A stretch of 64,000 nucleotides of DNA from Deltaproteobacteria bacterium (GTDB taxonomy: Bacteria; Myxococcota_A; UBA9160; UBA6930): NCBI GenBank assembly GCA_029261795.1, contig JAJDAP010000127.1, positions 28,562 through 92,561 on the forward strand, given 5' to 3'. How positions within the stretch are numbered: position 1 is the stretch's first letter; each line of letters begins with the position of its first letter. A program made the translations under genes and the position numbers. A model generated the notes under the pieces. The model had not been told where the DNA came from and did not search any database. It worked only from the letters and a program-made list of their open reading frames with translations. Below are positions 1 through 10,215 of this stretch, one piece after another.

Positions 1-12
1 GGGGTTCGCCCC
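1..12. other. UUCG-capped hairpin at window edge
   Basis: The first 12 bases read as a four-G/four-C stem closed by a TTCG tetraloop, followed by C and three T. It may be the tail of a terminator for a gene lying before the window, or a bidirectional one also serving hemL, whose stop is at 54-56. A second weak stem (19-24 with 35-40) follows. The window edge prevents a firm call. Confidence 0.3.
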
Positions 13-53
13 CTTTCAGGCGGCGCGGATACTAGCCGCCGGCGGGGGTGCGC

Positions 54-1355
54 TCAACGGACCTTGGAGGCCTTTTCGAGCGCGATTTCAGCGGCCTGGA
101 GCGTTGCCGAGAGGTCGCCCCGAGTATGGGCAAGCGACACGAAGGCCGCCTCATAGGGCGAGGGCGCCAGGTAGATCCCCTCGTCGAGCATGGCGTGGAA
201 GAACTTGCGGAAGCGCTGCTCCGAGGCCTTCTTGGCGTCTTCGAAGTTGCGCACGGGCCCCGGGTGGAAGAACAGCCCGAACATGCCCCCGACCGCGGTG
301 GTCGTAAGCTCGACACCGATGGCGTCGGCCCGCTTCTGGATGCCGGTCGCAAGGCGCTCGGCCTTGGCCGCAAGCTTCTCATAGACCCCGGGCTGCTCGA
401 GGCGCTCGAGGGTGACGAGCCCGGCCGCCACCGCGAGCGGGTTGCCCGATAGCGTGCCAGCCTGATAGACGGGCCCCGCGGGCGCGATCTGCTTCATCAG
501 ATCCCGACGGCCCCCGTAGGCGGCGGCCGGCAGCCCGCCGCCGATCACCTTGCCGAGGCAGGTCAGATCGGGCTTCACCTTGTAGAGGCACTGGGCGCCG
601 CCCCAGGCCACCCGAAAGCCCGTCATCACTTCATCGAAGATCAGGAGCGTCTGGTGGCGATCACAGATCTCGCGCAGGCCCTCGAGGAAGCCTGGTCCGG
701 GCGGCACGCAGCCCATATTGCCCGCCACGGGCTCGACGATCACGCAGGCCAGGTCGTCGCCATGGTGCTTGAAGGCGCCGGCGACGGCCGAGAGATCGTT
801 GAAGGGCAGCTGGATCGTGAGCTTGGTGAATTCCTCGGGAACGCCAGGCGAACCGGGAATGCCCAGCGTTGCCACGCCCGAGCCCGCGCCGACCAGCAGC
901 CCATCCGAGTGGCCGTGGTAGCAGCCCTCGAACTTCAGGATCTTCTTGCGCCCGGTCGCGCCGCGGGCGAGCCGGATCGCGCTCATGGTCGCTTCGGTTC
1001 CAGAGGAAACGAAACGCACCTGTTGTACCGACGGCAACGCGGCACACACCTTCTCGGCAATCTCGATCTCGCCTTCGGTCGGCGCGCCGAAACTCGTGCC
1101 CGCGCTGGCCGCCTTCTTGACGGCCCGAATCACCGCCGGGTGAGCATGGCCGAGAATCATCGGCCCCCAGGAACCCACGTAGTCGATGAACGTGTTGCCG
1201 TCGGCGTCGTGGATCTTCGACCCCTTGGCGGAAACGATGAAGGGCGGCGTACCAGCGACCGAGCCGTAGGCGCGCACCGGCGAGTTCACGCCGCCGGGTA
1301 TCGACTTCGTCGCGCGCCGAAGCAGCGCCTTCGATTGGGTCTGGCTGGGAGACAT
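54..1355 (-). CDS. hemL: glutamate-1-semialdehyde 2,1-aminomutase
   Basis: PLP-dependent enzyme of the cytoplasmic C5 pathway, converting glutamate-1-semialdehyde to 5-aminolevulinate for tetrapyrroles. 433 residues, the usual family length. Visible are the N-terminal GGVNSPVRA motif (21-29), SSGTEA phosphate-binding segment (118-123), IFDEVMTGFR (239-248) and the PLP lysine in LGKVIGGG (Lys269). The frame is open 85 codons upstream, but homology begins at SKALLRRA, so the ATG at 1353-1355 is chosen. That ATG has no Shine-Dalgarno; instead TAGACT lies 8 nt upstream (1364-1369), suggesting a leaderless start. It follows an unrelated hydrolase gene on the same strand. Confidence 0.96.
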   Translation of the reverse strand: MSPSQTQSKALLRRATKSIPGGVNSPVRAYGSVAGTPPFIVSAKGSKIHDADGNTFIDYVGSWGPMILGHAHPAVIRAVKKAASAGTSFGAPTEGEIEIAEKVCAALPSVQQVRFVSSGTEATMSAIRLARGATGRKKILKFEGCYHGHSDGLLVGAGSGVATLGIPGSPGVPEEFTKLTIQLPFNDLSAVAGAFKHHGDDLACVIVEPVAGNMGCVPPGPGFLEGLREICDRHQTLLIFDEVMTGFRVAWGGAQCLYKVKPDLTCLGKVIGGGLPAAAYGGRRDLMKQIAPAGPVYQAGTLSGNPLAVAAGLVTLERLEQPGVYEKLAAKAERLATGIQKRADAIGVELTTTAVGGMFGLFFHPGPVRNFEDAKKASEQRFRKFFHAMLDEGIYLAPSPYEAAFVSLAHTRGDLSATLQAAEIALEKASKVR

Positions 1356-1534
1356 GGCGCGGGAGTCTAACGGCGGAATTCGCGCGGCGGGCCCCGCGGG
1401 GCGTGATCTAGCGGTTCGGCGCGGGGCGAGCGCGAACTTCCTTTCCTTCGCAGTGGTTGCGATCGACGGGGCGACCTTGCCCGGTTCTCCCAGGCAGTTC
1501 GCTGCCTGATCGATCTCGGGTTCGGTCGCCCTCG

Positions 1535-2509
1535 TCATGGGGTCGCAACCGGCGCGAAGAATTCGGCGAGCAGGGCGCCGATTCGCTCGGGCTCTTCCGC
1601 GGTGACCCAATGGGTGCCGGAGCCGAGTTCGACGAGTCGACTGTCCTGAAGATAGGCGGCGGAGTCGCGGGCGGCTTGCGCCGGGATGAAGGCGTCGCTT
1701 GCCGCGAGGAGGATCATCACCGGGTTGGCAACGCGCGCGTCCTCCCTACTTCCCTGGTACGGCCAGGCCTCTGCCCGGTACCACGCGCCCATCGTATGGA
1801 TGGCACCGTCGCGGTCCCAGGCACTGCGGAGTTGATCCATCTCTTCTTCCGGGAAGGCGCCGGCTGCCGAGCTATCGCGCAGGCTACTCGCGAGAAGCGC
1901 CCAGTCGTTGAGTCGCGCCGAGAACCCGGGGAGCCACGGGATCTGGATGAACGTCTGATACCAGCTCACCTTGTCTTCGTCGCCGCTGGCGTTCGCGAAC
2001 GCCAATGGATGGCCAGCGTTGATCACGGCAAAGCGATCGACCCGATCGGGATGCTCGAGCAGGGTGCGCCAGCCGACGGTGCTTCCCCAGTCCTGGCAAC
2101 CGATCGAAACCCGTTGGTAGTCGAGCGCGTCCGCCAGCCCGACGACGTCGCGCACCAGGTGGTCGAGCCGGTAGTCGGCGACAGCATCGGGCTTGTCCGA
2201 AAGGTTGTAGCCGCGTTGATCCGGAACGATGACGCGAAAACCCGCTCGCGCGAGCACGGCCGCCGGGCCGCGCCAGGCGTACCAGAATTTGGGGAAGCCG
2301 TGGAGCAGCACGACGGGCGGGCCGTCCTCGGGGCCTGCAAAGACGACGTGCAGCGTGACCTCGCCGACGTCGATGAAGCGCCCTTCGAACGGCAACCCGA
2401 GTTCCGTGCTGGCAGCAGCGACGGAATCCAGTTCCGGTTGCTTGCCCGAGCACTGGCCCGCGGCAAGTAGCAAGGCGATGACGATTCCGGCGATGAGGGA
2501 TTTGCGCAC
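1535..2509 (-). CDS. exported alpha/beta hydrolase, epoxide hydrolase-like
   Basis: 324-residue alpha/beta-fold hydrolase. An N-terminal basic end plus a hydrophobic stretch (residues 5-18) looks like a signal peptide; a Cys at 20 follows but the preceding AGQ is not a good lipobox. HGFPKFWYAW (70-79) is the oxyanion loop. The nucleophile is Asp140 in GCQDWG, as in epoxide hydrolases and haloalkane dehalogenases rather than Ser esterases; a putative acid lies in LLAASDAF and the catalytic His is His300 in GTHWV. Start is GTG at 2507-2509, with TAGGAT 6 nt upstream (2516-2521) and no clear ribosome site. Substrate unknown; the Asp nucleophile is seen, epoxide hydrolase activity is inferred. 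Confidence 0.8.
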   Translation of the reverse strand: MRKSLIAGIVIALLLAAGQCSGKQPELDSVAAASTELGLPFEGRFIDVGEVTLHVVFAGPEDGPPVVLLHGFPKFWYAWRGPAAVLARAGFRVIVPDQRGYNLSDKPDAVADYRLDHLVRDVVGLADALDYQRVSIGCQDWGSTVGWRTLLEHPDRVDRFAVINAGHPLAFANASGDEDKVSWYQTFIQIPWLPGFSARLNDWALLASSLRDSSAAGAFPEEEMDQLRSAWDRDGAIHTMGAWYRAEAWPYQGSREDARVANPVMILLAASDAFIPAQAARDSAAYLQDSRLVELGSGTHWVTAEEPERIGALLAEFFAPVATP

Positions 2510-2557
2510 GGCCCCATCCTAACCGGGCGGGCCACCATGATTCGCCGAAATCGGGCG

Positions 2558-5134
2558 CTAAGCGTCGCCGGCTCCTGCATCATCGTCGGCCAGCCGTGCC
2601 ATCGAGGCCAGGATCTCGTCGGCGGCGCGGTTCATGATGCGGACGCCCTGGGTGGCGCGGCCCATCGTCGAGATGCCGCTGACCTTGCAGCGCAGCACCT
2701 TGCCGTGGTCGGTGATGAGCATGACCTCGTCGTCGTCGACGACCTGGGCAATGCCGATCACGGCGCCATTCCGATCGCTCGTCTTGATGGTGATGATGCC
2801 CTTGCCGCCGCGACTCTGGACCCGGTAATGCTCGAGCGGCGTTCGTTTGCCGTAGCCCTTCTCGGTCACCGTCAGAACCGTCGCACCGGGCGAGAGCACT
2901 TCCATGCCGACCAGTTCGTCGCTGGCCCCCAGGTTCATGCCGCGCACGCCGCCGGCGCTGCGGCCCATCGGGCGCGCCTGCTCTTCCGGGAAGCGGATGG
3001 CTTTGCCGCTCTTGGATGCCAGGATGATCTCGTTGCGGCCGTTGGTGCGGCGCGCGGCAATGAGCTCATCGTCATCGGCGATCTTGATCGCGATGATGCC
3101 GGCCGGACGCGGGTTCGAGAACTGCAGCACCGAGGTCTTCTTGATCGTTCCCTTGCGTGTTGCGAGGATGACGAAGTCATTGGCCGCCTCGGCGAAGTTC
3201 CGCACCGAAAGTGTGGCCTGGACCTTCTCGCCTTCTTGCAGGCGCAAGATGTTCACGAGTGCCTTGCCGCGAGCGGCGCGGCCCATCTGTGGCAGCTCCC
3301 ACACCTTCTTCCAGTGAATCCGGCCGCGGTTGGTGAAGAACAGGATCGTCGCGTGGGTCGACGCCACGAACAGATTCTCGACGAAATCCTCTTCCTTGGT
3401 CTTCATGCCCTTCAGACCCTTGCCGCCCCGACGTTGCGCGCGGTACTGGGTCACCGGGTTGCGCTTCACATAACCGTGGTGCGACACGGTCACCACCATG
3501 TCTTCTTCGACGATCAGGTCTTCGGTCTCGATGCCTTCGACCGCGCCCGTGATCTGGCTGCGGCGATCGTCGCCGTACTTCTCGTTGATCTCGTCGAGTT
3601 CCTCGAGGATGACTTCGAGAATCTTCTCGTCGCTCGCGAGCAGCGCCATCAGTTCGGCGATGCGCGCGCGCAGCTCGGCGAGTTCGTCCAGCACGCGCTG
3701 ACGCTCCATGGCCGTGAGGCTGCGCAGGCGCATGTCGAGGATCGCTTGCGCTTGACGTTCGGAGAGATCGAACGTGGTCATCAGTTCGCGACGTGCGGTC
3801 GGGGTGTCCGCGGCGGCACGAATGATCGCGATCACTTCGTCGAGGCGATCGAGGGCGATCGCGAAGCCTTCGAGAATGTGCGCGCGCGCTTCCGCCTGGG
3901 CCAGATCGTATGCGGCACGTCGCCCCACGACTTCGCGACGGAAATCGAGGAAGTGCTGGATCGAGTCGATGATCGGGAGCTGCTGCGGACGCCCAGCGAC
4001 CAATGCCAGCATGTTGGCACCGAAAGTCGTCTGCATCGGCGTCAGCTTGTACAGCTGGTTGAGGATCACTTCGCCCGGCGCGTCGCGCTTCAGCTCGATC
4101 ACGACGCGGATGCCGCGGCGATCGCTCTCGTCCCGCAGGTCGGCGACGCCGTCGATCTTCCCGTCGCGCACCAGGTCGGCGATGCGCTCGACGAGGCTCG
4201 CCTTGTTCACCATATAGGGGATCTCGGAGAGGATGATCCGCTCGTTGCCCTTCTTGGCGGTCTCGAATTCTGCGACGGCGCGGCAGGTGATCTGCCCGCG
4301 GCCGGTCAGGTAGGCGTTTCGAATCCCATCGGTGCCGCAGATCAAAGCGCCGGTCGGGAAGTCCGGCCCGGGCATCACGGCAAGGATGTCATCGACCGTG
4401 CAGTGTGGATTCTCTGCGACAATGTGAACGGCCGCGCTCAGTTCGCGCAGGTTGTGAGGCGGTACGTTCGTGGCCATGCCCACGGCGATGCCCTGGGAAC
4501 CGTTCAGCAGCAGGTTCGGGAAGCGCGCCGGCAGCACCGTCGGTTCGACCTGGTTGCCGTCGAAGTTCGGCTGGAAGTCGACGGTTTCGCGATCGATGTC
4601 GCGGAGCAGCTCCGTGGTCAGCGCCATCAAGCGGGCTTCGGTGTAGCGATAGGCGGCCGGCGGATCGCCGTCGATCGAACCGTAGTTGCCCTGACCGTTC
4701 ACCAGCGGGTAGCGGAGCGACCACACCTGGGCCATCCGCACCATGGCGTCGTAGATCGATTGATCGCCATGGGGGTGGTAGTGCTTGATGACTTCGCCGA
4801 CCACACCCGCACTCTTCGAGAAGGGCCGGTTCGGTTGCAGTCCCTCGTCGTGCATCGCGTAGAGGATGCGCCGGTGGACGGGCTTCAAGCCGTCGCGCAC
4901 GTCGGGCAGCGCGCGCTGCACGATCACGGACATCGAGTAGTCGAGGAACGAGGTGCGAACCTCGTCTTCGATGTTTACCGGTTGGGAACGGTTGCGCGGG
5001 TCTTCACTCCCGCCGGCGCCGCCATCGGAACCGCTCGCACCACCTGACGGCGGCACGGCGCCGCCTCCGTCCGCCGCATCCGGTCCGGGTGCAGCGGGAG
5101 TTTCGGGTTCGTCGATCACGGTCTCGTCGGCCAT
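2558..5134 (-). CDS. gyrA: DNA gyrase subunit A
   Basis: 858-residue GyrA, the DNA-cleaving subunit of gyrase (A2B2), which introduces negative supercoils. A Gly/Pro/Ser-rich 50-residue extension precedes the conserved core starting at VNIEDEVRTSF. The catalytic tyrosine is Tyr164 in AAYRYTEARL. The C-terminal beta-pinwheel has the GyrA box QRRGGKG, which separates it from ParC. In the quinolone-resistance region HPHGDQSIYD the position equal to E. coli Ser83 is Gln125 (codon 4760-4762). It lies 34 bp after gyrB on the same strand, so likely an operon. The start ATG at 5132-5134 is the only reasonable one. Confidence 0.97.
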   Translation of the reverse strand: MADETVIDEPETPAAPGPDAADGGGAVPPSGGASGSDGGAGGSEDPRNRSQPVNIEDEVRTSFLDYSMSVIVQRALPDVRDGLKPVHRRILYAMHDEGLQPNRPFSKSAGVVGEVIKHYHPHGDQSIYDAMVRMAQVWSLRYPLVNGQGNYGSIDGDPPAAYRYTEARLMALTTELLRDIDRETVDFQPNFDGNQVEPTVLPARFPNLLLNGSQGIAVGMATNVPPHNLRELSAAVHIVAENPHCTVDDILAVMPGPDFPTGALICGTDGIRNAYLTGRGQITCRAVAEFETAKKGNERIILSEIPYMVNKASLVERIADLVRDGKIDGVADLRDESDRRGIRVVIELKRDAPGEVILNQLYKLTPMQTTFGANMLALVAGRPQQLPIIDSIQHFLDFRREVVGRRAAYDLAQAEARAHILEGFAIALDRLDEVIAIIRAAADTPTARRELMTTFDLSERQAQAILDMRLRSLTAMERQRVLDELAELRARIAELMALLASDEKILEVILEELDEINEKYGDDRRSQITGAVEGIETEDLIVEEDMVVTVSHHGYVKRNPVTQYRAQRRGGKGLKGMKTKEEDFVENLFVASTHATILFFTNRGRIHWKKVWELPQMGRAARGKALVNILRLQEGEKVQATLSVRNFAEAANDFVILATRKGTIKKTSVLQFSNPRPAGIIAIKIADDDELIAARRTNGRNEIILASKSGKAIRFPEEQARPMGRSAGGVRGMNLGASDELVGMEVLSPGATVLTVTEKGYGKRTPLEHYRVQSRGGKGIITIKTSDRNGAVIGIAQVVDDDEVMLITDHGKVLRCKVSGISTMGRATQGVRIMNRAADEILASMARLADDDAGAGDA

Positions 5135-5168
5135 CGGTGCTTTGGTTCGCTCGCTTCGGCGCTGCCGG

Positions 5169-7706
<2,538 letters not shown>

Positions 7707-7839
7707 CCGAATTCCGTTCGAGCGCAGCGGAACCAATGAAGATCCAGCTTGCGCGGAGGGTCATTCCAGGGGAAGGGATCGTCCCGGAAGGCGCGCGGAG
7801 AGTACCCTACGCGACCCCGCTACGAAAGGCCTCCAAACG

Positions 7840-7882
7840 GTGAAAATCCGTAGATTTTCCAGCGGGTTGCAGTGGCTTTTCA
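7840..7882. other. inverted repeats between gyrB and dnaN
   Basis: The 196-bp gap between dnaN and gyrB holds a 7-bp inverted repeat GAAAATC/GATTTTC (7842-7848 and 7853-7859) with a 4-nt loop, and an overlapping GTGAAAA (7840-7846)/TTTTCAC pair a little further on. It is AT-rich compared with its surroundings. It could be a processing site or binding site between the two genes; no recF is present here, and no typical T-run terminator is seen. Confidence 0.35.
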
Positions 7883-7902
7883 CGGTGCCTGAGAGTCGCT
7901 GT

Positions 7903-9027
7903 TCAGAGCCTCATCGGCATCACGACAGCCAGCGTATCCGCGTCGTCTGTGGGGCGAATCTCGGCCGGTGTATTGCCGGTCTTGAATGCGAACTGGATCT
8001 CCTTGGATCCGATCGCTGAAAGAGATTCGAGCAGGTACTTGGCGTTGAATCCGATCGAGACGGCTGCCCCGCTGTAGTCGATATCGAGTTCTTCCTGAGC
8101 CTCGCCAAGATCGGGATTCGATGATGAGATCATCAGCTTCCCATCGCTGATATCCACCTTGATCGCGCGACTGCGCTCGGCAGAAAGCAAAGCCACGCGA
8201 CGGACCGCCCGAACCAGGGGTTCCACTGCGAGCGTGATCTTGAGATCCGCATCTTTCGGAATCACTTGTTGATAGTTCGGGAACTCACCTTCGATCAGAC
8301 GCATGACCAGCGTCACGCTGCCCTTGCGTGCCAGGCCGCTCGAACCTTCGAAGCCGAGCTCGATTTCATCCGCGTCCTCTTCATCCACGAGGCGCTTGAG
8401 TTCGGCGAGGCCCTTGCGCGGAATGATCACACCAGAGGCGAGACCGCTCACTTCCTCACCGACGGAACGGTCCACCAGTGCGAGTCGGTGACCATCGGTG
8501 GCGACGAGTCGGATCTTGCCGGTTTCCGCGATCACCTCGAAGTAGACACCATTGAGGTTGTAACGGGTCTCATCGACCGAAGCGGCATACATCGTGCGCT
8601 CGATCATCTGCGATAGCACGGGAGATTGAAGCTTCACGAGTCGCTCAGGAGAGAACTCGGGAAGACTCGGGTACTCCTCGGCATCGGTTCCTGCGAGAGA
8701 GAATCGCGCTCGCCCGCATTTGATCTCGAGGTAGTTGTTGCCGGTCGCTTCGAGATTCACGAGTTCATCGGGAAGCTCACGTACGATGTCGTAGAACTTG
8801 CGCGCAGAGACGGTGACGGCACCGCTCTTCCCGACGTTCGCACTTTCCGAACCTCGAATCCCTACTTCTAGATCCGTTGCCGCAAGTTCGAGAGCGCCGG
8901 TTTCTCCCTTGCCACTCGCTGTGAGGAGAACGTTGGCAAGAATGGGCATCGAGTTGCGCTTCTCGACGATGGCCTGGAGGCGACTCAGTCCGCGTTGGAG
9001 GTCACCCTTGTCGATCTCGAGCTTCAT
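7903..9027 (-). CDS. dnaN: DNA polymerase III beta sliding clamp
   Basis: 374-residue processivity clamp; E. coli has 366. It encircles DNA and tethers Pol III and other clamp-binding proteins. The protein has the three-fold clamp repeat layout, with KLEIDKGDLQRGLSRLQ at the start, the SLAGTDAEEYPSLPEF segment in domain 2 and VVMPMRL at the C-terminus, matching the conserved MPMRL ending. ATG at 9025-9027 is preceded by AGAGGG at a suitable distance and further up by TTTACG/TTTACC hexamers that could be the promoter. It is the first gene of the leftward replication group and has no dnaA before it. Confidence 0.96.
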   Translation of the reverse strand: MKLEIDKGDLQRGLSRLQAIVEKRNSMPILANVLLTASGKGETGALELAATDLEVGIRGSESANVGKSGAVTVSARKFYDIVRELPDELVNLEATGNNYLEIKCGRARFSLAGTDAEEYPSLPEFSPERLVKLQSPVLSQMIERTMYAASVDETRYNLNGVYFEVIAETGKIRLVATDGHRLALVDRSVGEEVSGLASGVIIPRKGLAELKRLVDEEDADEIELGFEGSSGLARKGSVTLVMRLIEGEFPNYQQVIPKDADLKITLAVEPLVRAVRRVALLSAERSRAIKVDISDGKLMISSSNPDLGEAQEELDIDYSGAAVSIGFNAKYLLESLSAIGSKEIQFAFKTGNTPAEIRPTDDADTLAVVMPMRL

Positions 9028-9375
9028 GCTCTTACCCTCTGCTAGGTAAACGTAAATTCAGTAGTAGAAGCGGTAGGGGCCGACATCCGACAAACGGGTC
9101 GTAACTCCTGACGATTCCTGAGCTTTCGCTGTGTCGGACGGACGGACATCACATCCGTCCGCACGTCCCCGGTCCCCATCTGGTGGGATCTTACCACCCA
9201 TCCCGACGAAACCATGCCCGAAACACCCCGGTTTCCGTCGGAACGATGGCTTTGCTTGACAGCGCCAAGGTGGGCCCGGTAACGTCGCGCGCTCCCCGGG
9301 ATACCCTCGCCCGGGCCAGCGTCAGCGCAGCCGGCACCCCGCCTGGTCTCCCGCCTGGCCAATGGAACCTCCACC
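9028..9375. other. divergent intergenic region, strand-switch point, possible origin area
   Basis: 348 bp without a gene between dnaN (leftward) and rpmH (rightward). All genes to the left are on minus and all genes for the next 14 kb are on plus, which is what is seen at replication origins. It holds a hairpin with an 8-bp stem CGGACGGA/TCCGTCCG (9139-9161), a GGTGG/CCACC repeat (9182-9198), and an AT-richer stretch near 9044-9070. I see no TTATCCACA-type DnaA box on either strand, so an origin here is only a possibility. Confidence 0.4.
9256..9285 (+). promoter_or_regulatory. probable sigma70 promoter of rpmH operon
   Basis: A perfect TTGACA (9256-9261) is followed after 18 nt by TAACGT (9280-9285), a poor -10 match. 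Its place about 90 nt before rpmH suits the promoter of the rpmH-rnpA-yidD-yidC-jag group. The -35 is strong evidence; the -10 is weak. Confidence 0.5.
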
Positions 9376-9525
9376 ATGAAGCGAACTTACCAGCCTAGCC
9401 GCATCAAGCGGAAGCGCACTCACGGCTTCCGTTCCCGAATGAAGACGAAAGCCGGCCGTGCCATCATCAGCCGGCGGCGGGCGAAGGGTCGAAAACGACT
9501 CGCCGTCACCGTCGGCACCAAGTAG
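9376..9525 (+). CDS. rpmH: 50S ribosomal protein L34
   Basis: 49-residue basic protein of the large ribosomal subunit. It begins MKRTYQPSRIKRKRTHGF and carries the family pattern RMKTKAGRAIISRRRAKGRKRL; this is the normal L34 with a slightly longer C-terminus (AVTVGTK). It is followed 64 bp later by rnpA, the near-universal neighbour. ATG at 9376, preceded by GGAACCTCCACC. Confidence 0.97.
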   Translation: MKRTYQPSRIKRKRTHGFRSRMKTKAGRAIISRRRAKGRKRLAVTVGTK

Positions 9526-9589
9526 CTCGAAAGTTCGCGTCCCCATCCGGGGGCGCCCCACTTCGAGCTTGGGGCCGTTGGCTCCGGGG

Positions 9590-9958
9590 ATGGTCGACGT
9601 GAATCAGGCCACATCGCAACCGCGACAACAGCGCCTCCGCCGTGCCGATCGGCTGCGCAGCCCCAAGGACTACCGTCGGGTAAACCGTACAGGGAGCCGC
9701 ACGCCAGGTCGCCACTTCGTCTTGCAGAGGGCTCCAGGTCTGACACCCTCACAGCCAGGCCTTGGCCTGGTGGTGAGTCGCCGCGTGGGCAATGCGGTGG
9801 CGCGCAACCACGTGAAACGCCGCGTGCGCGACTGGTTCCGACGCCATCGAACGATGCTCTCGGACGCCGAGGACTACGTCGTGATCGCCCGGCCCGGAGC
9901 CGCGGCACTCGACGGCCCGGCGATTGCCGCGGAGCTCTCGGAATTGGTGGCGCAGTGA
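9590..9958 (+). CDS. rnpA: ribonuclease P protein component
   Basis: 122-residue protein subunit of RNase P, which helps the catalytic RNA trim tRNA 5' leaders. Visible are the RLRSPKDYRRV start of the fold, the LGLVVSRRVGNAVARN strand and the signature RNHVKRRVRDWFR (RNxxKRxxR). The C-terminal part (PGAAALDGPAI) is typical. The frame is open into rpmH, so the first plausible start is ATG at 9590 behind CCGGGG. Its stop overlaps the yidD start by 4 bp (GTGA). Confidence 0.94.
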   Translation: MVDVNQATSQPRQQRLRRADRLRSPKDYRRVNRTGSRTPGRHFVLQRAPGLTPSQPGLGLVVSRRVGNAVARNHVKRRVRDWFRRHRTMLSDAEDYVVIARPGAAALDGPAIAAELSELVAQ

Positions 9959-10215
9959 AGACGTTCCTGGGCAACCTGCTGATCTTCCTCGTGCGCGCCT
10001 ACCAGCTCGCGATCTCACCGATTCTCGGGCCGTCCTGCCGGTTCGCGCCGACCTGCTCGGCCTACGCCATCGAGGCGATCCAGGAGCATGGGCCCGCGGG
10101 TGGTAGCCTGCTCGCAATCCGCCGAATCACCCGCTGTCACCCGTTCCATCCTGGTGGTTTCGATCCCGTGCCCCCTTCACGTGCTGTATCGCGCGGAGCC
10201 TCGCATGGATCGTAA
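9955..10215 (+). CDS. yidD: membrane protein insertion efficiency factor
   Basis: 86-residue YidD/haemolytic-domain protein, membrane-associated, thought to help YidC-dependent insertion. The signature is seen in order: LIFLVRAYQLAISPILGPSCRFAPTCS, then YAIEAIQEHG, then RITRCHPFHPGGFDPVP. GTG start at 9955 overlaps the rnpA stop, so translation is probably coupled. Its 3' end overlaps the yidC start by 11 bp. Confidence 0.95.
   Translation: MKTFLGNLLIFLVRAYQLAISPILGPSCRFAPTCSAYAIEAIQEHGPAGGSLLAIRRITRCHPFHPGGFDPVPPSRAVSRGASHGS

Noticed and set aside
2537..5047. Long plus-strand ORF of 836 codons
   Set aside because: Antisense shadow of gyrA in GC-rich DNA.
9028..9375. oriC with DnaA boxes
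   Set aside because: No TTATCCACA-like 9-mers on either strand; only the strand switch supports an origin, so it is left as a possibility.
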